In this document: piece by piece, positions 58,474 through 64,000 of the stretch
Numbering within the stretch: position 1 is the first letter of the stretch
How the letters are laid out: the number at the start of each line of letters is the position of its first letter
NCBI RefSeq assembly: GCF_026625565.1
Contig: NZ_CP112998.1
Coordinates: 7,042,501-7,106,500, forward strand
DNA from: Dyadobacter pollutisoli
GTDB taxonomy: Bacteria > Bacteroidota > Bacteroidia > Cytophagales > Spirosomataceae
Length of the DNA: 64,000 bases
Direction of reading: 5' to 3'
Position numbers and translations under genes: made by a program
The notes under the pieces: model-generated
What the model saw: the letters and a program-made list of their open reading frames with translations, nothing else
Database searches by the model: none
What the model was told of the DNA's origin: nothing

Positions 58474-59535
58474 TTAAACTCTTTCCAGTTTGACAGGATA
58501 AGTCTTCTTCGCATTCCACTGACACACGTAGATGTTTTGCTCATTATCGATACAAACATCATGGCAATGCATGAAAATTGGTTTCTCCTGCAGCATCAGC
58601 TGTAACTCTCCATTCCGGTACTCAGGTTTGGTACCTCCGGGGTTCGAAATTACCTTATTGTTTTTGTCAAGAATCGTCACAAAGCCAGAGTTCGGTGTCT
58701 GGTTCAAGTAACGTAACCGCGACCAGCATACGCCAGCGTACAATGTATCGCCGCTGAAAACTGGCCGACAAACGAATGCTCCTGGCAGGAATATCGTGCT
58801 AATGTATTTACCATCCAATGTAAATCTCTTGAATGCATTGTGAGCGCGGGAGGTAACCAGCAGGGTAGGGTTGGCCTTGTCGCGATAATCGACTGCTATG
58901 CCGTGTGCTGTGGAAAACTGTCCGTCGCCATCTCCCGATCCGCCAAATTTGTCAATAAATTCTCCTTTTTGATTGTATCTTAAAATCCACTGTGACCCGT
59001 AACCGTCCGCCACGTAGATCGTCCCGTCCGGACCGATAGCCGTTTCCGTGGGTTTGAATGCGTCTGCTTCCTTATATGCACCAACTTTCGAAGGATGCTC
59101 GATGGTGAGCAGGATTTTGCCTTTAAGATCAGTTTTGAAAACTTTACCGGTATTGGGATCGCAGATAAACAGAAACTCTTCTCCGTTGGCGTTCCATAAC
59201 GTCAGGCCGTGTCCTCCCGGAAATTCATGTCCCCAGCTTTCCAGCAATTTGCCCGAGCGGTCGTAGATGAGAATGTTGTTTTTGATTTCATCACCCACCA
59301 TAATGAGCCTTCCTTTGCTGTCCTGCACCATTTCGTGGCAGTTATTTACCGGAAACTGTGCAGCATCCAGGTTTCCCCAGCCCTGGTGCACCTTGTACTT
59401 ATGGCTACCATGCCCGATGACTTCGCCATCCACTTTTGGCTTGGCTTTCAGGATATAAAACGGTTTAAAAGTCAGGGCAGCAGCTGTTACAGCTGTAATT
59501 TTCGCAAACTCGCGACGGGATTGTGTATCGGACAT
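58474..59535 (-). CDS. NHL-repeat (six-bladed propeller) exported protein
   Basis: A 353-residue exported protein with NHL-type beta-propeller repeats, such as HGLTLWNANGEEFLFICDPNTGKVFK and GIAVDYRDKANPTLLVTSRAHNAFKRFTLDGKYI. The start at 59535 begins a twin-arginine-like signal (SRREFAKITAVTAAALTFKPF). The HGW and NNCHEMVQDSKGR, DKFGGSGDGDGQF and CHDVCIDNEQNIYVCQWNAKKTYPVKLE blocks are typical of peptidylamidoglycolate-lyase-like family members, but the catalytic metal-site residues of those enzymes cannot be confirmed by eye. The role is unknown. It is the first gene of a divergent, likely single-gene unit. Confidence 0.75.
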   Translation of the reverse strand: MSDTQSRREFAKITAVTAAALTFKPFYILKAKPKVDGEVIGHGSHKYKVHQGWGNLDAAQFPVNNCHEMVQDSKGRLIMVGDEIKNNILIYDRSGKLLESWGHEFPGGHGLTLWNANGEEFLFICDPNTGKVFKTDLKGKILLTIEHPSKVGAYKEADAFKPTETAIGPDGTIYVADGYGSQWILRYNQKGEFIDKFGGSGDGDGQFSTAHGIAVDYRDKANPTLLVTSRAHNAFKRFTLDGKYISTIFLPGAFVCRPVFSGDTLYAGVCWSRLRYLNQTPNSGFVTILDKNNKVISNPGGTKPEYRNGELQLMLQEKPIFMHCHDVCIDNEQNIYVCQWNAKKTYPVKLERV

Positions 59536-59601
59536 GATAAGTCTTTTATTTAAAAAAGACAATGTATGTACATTCTTACTATTGTATGGTCAGAGATTTG
59601 C

Positions 59602-60561
59602 TTAGGTTGCTGAATAGCGCTTTCCGTAGCGGTTCAGCCAGTCCATTAAACGGTTCACGTCCTGCATCCTAAACAGCTCACTACCCGAATTCATGGTGGC
59701 CGCTGAACCACAGGCAACCCCCATACGAACTGCTTCCCGATAGGATTTACCTTGTGAAAGCGTCCATACTATGCCGGCAAGCATGCTGTCACCTGCACCG
59801 ACAGTACTTTTTGGCTGAACGGGTGGGGCAGGAATGTGTTCCACCTGGTCCTCCGTCACAAGCATAGCGCCCATAGCGCCCATAGACACGACTACGATCT
59901 CGCATTGCCCGCGAATGATAAGTGCCCTTGCGGCATCATCGACTTCGTCCATTTCAAGCTTATCAACACCTACCAGCTCACTGAGTTCGGTAATGTTGGG
60001 TTTGAGAAGGTAAACTCCTGCCTCTGTGGCATAGCGGAGTGCGTCGCCGGAAGTATCCGCAATAAAACGGGCTCCCTGGCTGTGCGCGATTTTCGCGATC
60101 TGACCATAAAAATCAGCTGGTACTCCCGGAGGAAGGCTGCCACTCGCGATAATGTAGGATGGTTTTGGATCCAGCTCTTCCATTGTTTCCAGAATGGAGC
60201 GTACCTCGGTAGGCATCATTTCCGTTCCCGGCATTCCAAATCGGTACTGGAAACCTGTACTGGTTTCGAGCACGTGAAAATTCTCCCGGGTCCATTGTTT
60301 TGTTTCAATGACCATGGTTTCCACGCCTTCGCTTTTAACAAGTTTGTGAAGACGCTGCCCGGTAGGGCCGCCAATGGTAAAGATAGCGACCGGATTTCCT
60401 CCCAGTCTGTGAATAGCTTTGGCTACATTGATACCCCCGCCTCCTGCCTCAAAATTGGGTGTCTCGCAACGCAGTTTATTATCGGGTACGATGCGGGCTA
60501 CATTAGAGCTTTTGTCGAGAGCAGGATTTATTGTAAGGGTTACAATGGGTCCGGTTGCCAT
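59602..60561 (-). CDS. pfkB: PfkB-family hexose kinase (6-phosphofructokinase 2 / 1-phosphofructokinase type)
   Basis: A 319-residue ribokinase-family kinase. The start ATG at 60561 begins MATGPIVTLTINPALDKS, the family opening. It has the substrate motif GGGGINVAKAIHRLGG, the central IASGSLPPGVPADFYG, DTSGDALR, KPNITELSELVG and the catalytic GAGDS motif (STVGAGDSMLAGIVW). By text it is closest to E. coli Pfk-2, phosphorylating fructose-6-phosphate, but the same family includes 1-phosphofructokinase and tagatose-6-phosphate kinase, which I cannot separate from sequence alone. No PTS genes are nearby. Confidence 0.8.
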   Translation of the reverse strand: MATGPIVTLTINPALDKSSNVARIVPDNKLRCETPNFEAGGGGINVAKAIHRLGGNPVAIFTIGGPTGQRLHKLVKSEGVETMVIETKQWTRENFHVLETSTGFQYRFGMPGTEMMPTEVRSILETMEELDPKPSYIIASGSLPPGVPADFYGQIAKIAHSQGARFIADTSGDALRYATEAGVYLLKPNITELSELVGVDKLEMDEVDDAARALIIRGQCEIVVVSMGAMGAMLVTEDQVEHIPAPPVQPKSTVGAGDSMLAGIVWTLSQGKSYREAVRMGVACGSAATMNSGSELFRMQDVNRLMDWLNRYGKRYSAT

Positions 60562-60694
60562 AGAAGTACGGTTTTCTGAGTTAAAACCAACAGATTGAAA
60601 CAAGCTGTTGAACTAATTTACGCGAATAAAAGAAAAAAAGCGATGTTCTCAGCGTTCCTGTCAATTTCTTCACACAACTACCAGCCCATAAACG

Positions 60695-61471
60695 TTAAAA
60701 TTGCCCGTCTGTAATGTCCCAGCCGCCATCCACAGTGAGCACCTGGCCTGTTGTGAATTTGGAATATTCAGACATTAAATAAACCGTGGCGCCGTCCAGG
60801 TCGGTTGGAGTACCGTAGCGACCGCCGTCCAGTGGCTGCTTACTGGTAACAAACTTTTCAGACTGGTCAGTTGTGTCCTCGCTGCCTTGCAGAATACCAG
60901 GCGAAAGGACATTTACACGAATATTTTTTGAAGCGTATGAAGCTGCGATGGATTTAGAAAAACCTATTACGGCAGATTTAGCGGTAGCATAGGCATGATT
61001 GGCAAAATGACGCGAGGCTGGGGAAAAGCCGAGTACTGAGCTCATATTCAGAATGGTACCGCCCTTATTCATTCCCATGAACGTCCTGATCGCAGCCTGG
61101 TTGGAAAGCATCAGAGAGGTTAGGTTGAGATCCAGCGTCTTGTTCCAGCCTTCCAGCGAGAGATCATGCAATGGACCGTCGCCAAATTTTTCACCGCTTC
61201 CGCCGGCTACATGGTAAAGCCCGTCGAAGCTTCCAAATTCCCTGATACAAAGCTGAATCGCGTCGAGAGCTGTTTGAGGATGGGTCGCATCGCCTGCCTT
61301 GGCACGGGCAGTATGCCCCAAATGCAGCTCGGCAACCAGGCAGTTTTCAGGATTGCGGCCAACTACGACCACATTTGCACCGTTTCTTACAAAAGCTTTG
61401 GCAGCAGAAAAGCCCAGGCCAGTCGTTCCTCCAATAATTACAATAGACTTATTTACTAACCAATTTTCCAT
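60695..61471 (-). CDS. Short-chain dehydrogenase/reductase (SDR)
   Basis: A 258-residue SDR, started at the ATG 61471 (MENWLVNKSIVIIGGTTGLG). The cofactor motif GGTTGLGFS lies near residue 15. The catalytic Ser is in MSSVLGFSPASRHF and Tyr-x3-Lys in HAYATAKSAVIG, followed by NVLSPGIL and the end GQVLTVDGGWDITDG. It is similar in layout to the SDR at 49613 but not an obvious duplicate. It lies 134 bp from the PfkB kinase on the same strand, with no visible terminator, and just below the clpX terminator. The substrate is unknown; a sugar or sugar-derived ketone is likely. Confidence 0.86.
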   Translation of the reverse strand: MENWLVNKSIVIIGGTTGLGFSAAKAFVRNGANVVVVGRNPENCLVAELHLGHTARAKAGDATHPQTALDAIQLCIREFGSFDGLYHVAGGSGEKFGDGPLHDLSLEGWNKTLDLNLTSLMLSNQAAIRTFMGMNKGGTILNMSSVLGFSPASRHFANHAYATAKSAVIGFSKSIAASYASKNIRVNVLSPGILQGSEDTTDQSEKFVTSKQPLDGGRYGTPTDLDGATVYLMSEYSKFTTGQVLTVDGGWDITDGQF

Positions 61472-61522
61472 TCTCTGAATCAAATTTTCATGCAAAGTAG
61501 GATTATTGATATAAAAAATAAA

Positions 61523-61555
61523 ACGACCTGTGCCCACTTTGAGCGCACAGGTCGT
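61523..61555 (-). terminator. Terminator of clpX
   Basis: On the minus strand ACGACCTGTGC/GCACAGGTCGT form an 11-bp perfect stem with an 11-base loop, followed by a T-rich run (TTTTATTTTTTAT). It starts 23 bp past the clpX stop. Confidence 0.85.
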
Positions 61556-61577
61556 CTTGAAAAATGATTAATGCCGT

Positions 61578-62822
61578 TTAAGCCACGGAGCGCAATAGTG
61601 ACATGGAAGATTTTTCAAATTTATCTTTCGCATAGTCCAGCGAGAGCGTGAATTCTTTAACATCTTTTTGTGAAGGCAGGTCGAACATCGCGTCGGTCAT
61701 GATCGATTCACAGATCGCTCGCAAGCCACGTGCTCCCAGTTTGTAGCTCATCGCCTGATCCACAATGAAGTCCAGCACCTCATCCTCGAAATGTAATGTA
61801 ATGCCTTCCATCGCAAATAACTTGCTATACTGCTTCACCAAAGCATTTTTTGGCTCCGTCAGGATGCGACGTAAAGTTTCGCGATCTAATGGATTTAAAT
61901 GGGTCAGTACTGGCAGACGGCCAATCAATTCAGGGATTAGTCCGAAAGATTTAAGGTCCATTGCTGTCACATAACGCATCAGATTGCCTTTGTCGAAAAT
62001 TTCAATGATGCGGTTATCGCCGGAGAACCCTATCGGTCTGGTATTGATTCTTTTACCGATATGTCTTTCAATACCGTCGAAAGCGCCACCGCAAATGAAC
62101 AGGATGTTTTCAGTATTCAGCGTGATCATTTTCTGATCTGGGTGCTTGCGTCCTCCTTGTGGCGGTACATTCACCGACGAACCTTCCAAAAGTTTAAGCA
62201 GCGCTTGTTGAACTCCTTCGCCACTGACATCACGTGTTATGGAAGGGTTATCCGATTTGCGGGCGATTTTATCTATTTCATCAATGTAAACAATGCCGCG
62301 TTCGGCTGCTTCCACATTGTAATCTGCGGCTTGTAACAACCTCGTAAGGATCGTTTCAACATCCTCGCCTACATAACCGGCTTCTGTTACCACGGTAGCA
62401 TCAGCTACGCAGAAAGGAACTTGTAAAATGCGGGCAATGGATTTGGCAAGATAGGTTTTACCGGTACCGGTTTCGCCTACCATAATGATATTTGACTTTT
62501 CAATCACTACATCGTCATCCGTAGTAGTCTGGTTCAGCCTTTTGTAATGATTATAAACTGCTACTGCCAACGAACGTTTTGCCTCGTCCTGTCCAATCAC
62601 ATATTGTTCTAGAAAACGCTTGATTTCGGTTGGGGGAATGGATTTTAGTTTGGGAAGCTTTGTTTTCTTTTCCTTCTTATCTTCCTTTGAACCCAATTCT
62701 TCTGTAATTACCTGATGTCCCTGCGCAATGCAGTGATTACATATGTGTGCATCAATTCCGGAGAGTAATAAATCTACTTCGTTTTTTTTACGTCCGCAGA
62801 ACGAACAACTTACTTGTGCCAT
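61578..62822 (-). CDS. clpX: ATP-dependent Clp protease ATP-binding subunit ClpX
   Basis: AAA+ unfoldase that feeds substrates into ClpP. The 414 residues carry an N-terminal zinc-binding domain with Cys6, Cys9, Cys28 and Cys31, Walker A GETGTGKT (116-123), the GYVG pore loop (149-152), Walker B IDEIDK (about 180-185), sensor SSVNVPPQGGRKHP and arginine-finger region, and the C-terminal small domain with GARGLRA. The ClpP-contact loop (IGF) is expected within the IGFSGDNRI segment near residue 245. It is encoded downstream of clpP on the same strand. Confidence 0.97.
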   Translation of the reverse strand: MAQVSCSFCGRKKNEVDLLLSGIDAHICNHCIAQGHQVITEELGSKEDKKEKKTKLPKLKSIPPTEIKRFLEQYVIGQDEAKRSLAVAVYNHYKRLNQTTTDDDVVIEKSNIIMVGETGTGKTYLAKSIARILQVPFCVADATVVTEAGYVGEDVETILTRLLQAADYNVEAAERGIVYIDEIDKIARKSDNPSITRDVSGEGVQQALLKLLEGSSVNVPPQGGRKHPDQKMITLNTENILFICGGAFDGIERHIGKRINTRPIGFSGDNRIIEIFDKGNLMRYVTAMDLKSFGLIPELIGRLPVLTHLNPLDRETLRRILTEPKNALVKQYSKLFAMEGITLHFEDEVLDFIVDQAMSYKLGARGLRAICESIMTDAMFDLPSQKDVKEFTLSLDYAKDKFEKSSMSLLRSVA

Positions 62823-62852
62823 TGATTCGATATAAACAGTTATTGGAATTTC

Positions 62853-62887
62853 CGGTTTGTAGTTTCAGAACTATTGTTTACAAACCG
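62853..62887. other. Inverted repeat upstream of clpX
   Basis: CGGTTTGTA and TACAAACCG form a 9-bp perfect inverted repeat with a 17-base spacer, about 30-65 bp upstream of the clpX start. It could be a regulator site or a leader hairpin; no Bacteroidota heat-shock site is recognised. Confidence 0.4.
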
Positions 62888-63028
62888 CGATTAAACCGTG
62901 AAATCTCTTAACAATAAGACTTTAATTATTGTTTCAAAAATCTCTTGTACCTGAGACGGTGACTACGATGGGTACAAATTTCCGGTTTTTTAGTCGGGTT
63001 ACCAAATTGCGGGCCTACCACATACTAA

Positions 63029-63062
63029 AAAGCACCCGGACAGACGCGCTGCCGGGTGCTTT
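63029..63062 (-). terminator. Terminator of clpP
   Basis: On the minus strand AAAGCACCCGG pairs with CCGGGTGCTTT over 11 bp, with a 12-base loop, then a short T run. It starts 24 bp past the clpP stop and separates clpP from clpX. Confidence 0.85.
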
Positions 63063-63085
63063 CGCAAAAAAAAAATACTCAATAA

Positions 63086-63760
63086 TTATTTGTCTCGCGT
63101 CAATACTTCGTCGATCAGACCATATTCTTTCGCTTCTGTAGCTTTCAACCATTTGTCACGGTCAGAGTCTATTCCGATTTGCTCAGCAGTCTGACCTGTG
63201 TGGTTAGCAAGGATTTCGTACAACTCATGACGCAACTTCACGATCTCGCGGGTTGTGATCTCAATGTCAACCGAAGTTCCCTGCGCACCGCCCGATGGCT
63301 GGTGGATCATCACACGTGCATGGGGAAGAGCTGAACGCTTTCCTGCCGCGCCACCTGCCAGCAATACGGCTCCCATGGAAGCAGCGAGGCTGGTGCAAAC
63401 CGTCGCTACGTCGGGACGAACATACTGCATGGTATCATAAATCCCAAGACCCGCGTAAACAGAGCCGCCGGGGCTGTTAATGTACATCAGAATGTCTTTT
63501 TTCGCATCCGCCGATTCGAGGAAAAGAAGCTGGGCAACAATGATGTTTGCGATGTTATCGTCAACTCCCGTTCCCATAAAAATGATACGGTCGGCCATTA
63601 AGCGTGAAAAAACATCCACTTCACGGAAGTTCATCGGACGCTCTTCGATTACCGAGCGGGTCATATTTTCAACTGTGTGGTTTACGTAACCGTCTACTGT
63701 CAGACCGCTCATTCCAAGGTGGTGAACGGCATATTTTCTAAATTCATTTCCGTGATTCAT
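63086..63760 (-). CDS. clpP: ATP-dependent Clp protease proteolytic subunit ClpP
   Basis: Serine protease that forms the tetradecameric ClpP barrel. The 224 residues include a short N-terminal propeptide typical of Bacteroidota members. The catalytic triad is Ser128 (LAASMGAVLLAGG), His153 (MIHQPSGG) and an Asp near 202-204 (DRDKWLKATEAKEYGLIDE). The RPMNFREVDVFSRLMADRIIFMG and INSPGGSVYAG blocks are clear. Immediately downstream is a strong terminator, and clpX has its own upstream region, so the two genes are probably expressed separately despite the classic order. Confidence 0.97.
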   Translation of the reverse strand: MNHGNEFRKYAVHHLGMSGLTVDGYVNHTVENMTRSVIEERPMNFREVDVFSRLMADRIIFMGTGVDDNIANIIVAQLLFLESADAKKDILMYINSPGGSVYAGLGIYDTMQYVRPDVATVCTSLAASMGAVLLAGGAAGKRSALPHARVMIHQPSGGAQGTSVDIEITTREIVKLRHELYEILANHTGQTAEQIGIDSDRDKWLKATEAKEYGLIDEVLTRDK

Positions 63761-64000
63761 CGATAAACTTAAATTTTAATTGAATTTATATTTAAAGGGC
63801 AAATGACTAAAAGAACAAAAAGCAATTTATGTTAGTTTCTGTTTATAATCCCGCTTACTGATTCTTTGCTTGTCACAAATTTGAGTAAATCATTGAATAA
63901 TCCTTGTCTATTCTTGTGATAAATTATCGAAAATTGCGAGGATGAGTTGAGAAGGTGGTGATTACATTGCATTATTAAATTGGTTTTACAACAGAATAAC
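63761..64000. other. Upstream region of clpP, right edge of window
   Basis: This AT-rich stretch holds no ORF with a recognisable product. It should contain the clpP promoter, but no good TTTG/TAnnTTTG pair is visible on the minus strand. The gene beyond is outside the window. Confidence 0.5.

Noticed and set aside
1..64000. CRISPR arrays, rRNA, tRNA, insertion sequences, phage genes
   Set aside because: I looked for regular repeat-spacer patterns, cloverleaf-type segments, conserved rRNA text and transposase or integrase proteins and found none.

Overview
This window reads as a chromosomal segment of a Bacteroidota bacterium, most likely Cytophagales of the Dyadobacter/Spirosoma kind. The grounds are type IX secretion (T9SS) parts and cargo (PorZ, C25 gingipain-like proteins, C-terminal sorting domains), the gliding lipoprotein GldD, TonB receptors with carboxypeptidase-like N-domains, many VCBS/FG-GAP secreted proteins, and promoters of the Bacteroidota form TTTG-N19/22-TAnnTTTG. 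Genus is an inference; there is no rRNA or tRNA here to fix it.

Layout. 1-16 kb: murF, then a plus-strand block for sugar scavenging and oxidation (T9SS VCBS protein, RhaT, DUF6786 lipoprotein, DUF5060/DUF4038 glycosidase, a 1189-aa PVC-type haem dehydrogenase, VCBS protein, sugar epimerase), then Uma2, a C1q-like protein and a truncated penicillin acylase. 16-21 kb: TonB receptor and malate:quinone oxidoreductase on the minus strand. 21-31 kb: a visibly AT-richer island with two tandem C25 peptidases, a collagen-like lipoprotein and, convergent to them, a lasso-peptide locus. 31-42 kb: lipoprotein, uridine kinase, PorZ with an Ig-like repeat partner, ComB, GcvT, VCBS protein, Zn peptidase, RfaE2, a flippase-like membrane protein and PanD. 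42-50 kb: Gfo/Idh/MocA oxidoreductase, PanC, a glycogen-synthase N-domain, GlmS, GldD and a degenerate IrrE-like protein. 50-54 kb: sugar-acid SDR plus IlvD/Edd dehydratase, and a serine hydrolase. 53.5-58.5 kb: a metal (probably zinc) regulon. 58.5-64 kb: NHL protein, PfkB kinase, SDR, ClpX, ClpP.

Main discovery. An uncalled 49-codon ORF (30903-31052, minus) encodes a peptide with an exact lasso leader motif, Y-x2-P-x-L-x3-G-x5-T, followed by an 18-residue core. It lies just upstream of an asparagine-synthase-like lasso cyclase. The cyclase is split by a +1 frame change at a run of ten A, directly followed by a strong hairpin. No leader peptidase (B2) or RRE protein (B1) is nearby. The locus is therefore a decaying cluster, a slippage-controlled one, or one that borrows its B proteins from elsewhere.

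Second discovery. Two promoters about 3.6 kb apart, in front of a MerC-domain protein and a TonB receptor, share the same 15-bp perfect palindrome TGCAACTGTGTTGCA overlapping the -33 element. A Fur/Zur-family regulator gene lies between them. This looks like a self-contained Zur-type regulon with a defined operator.
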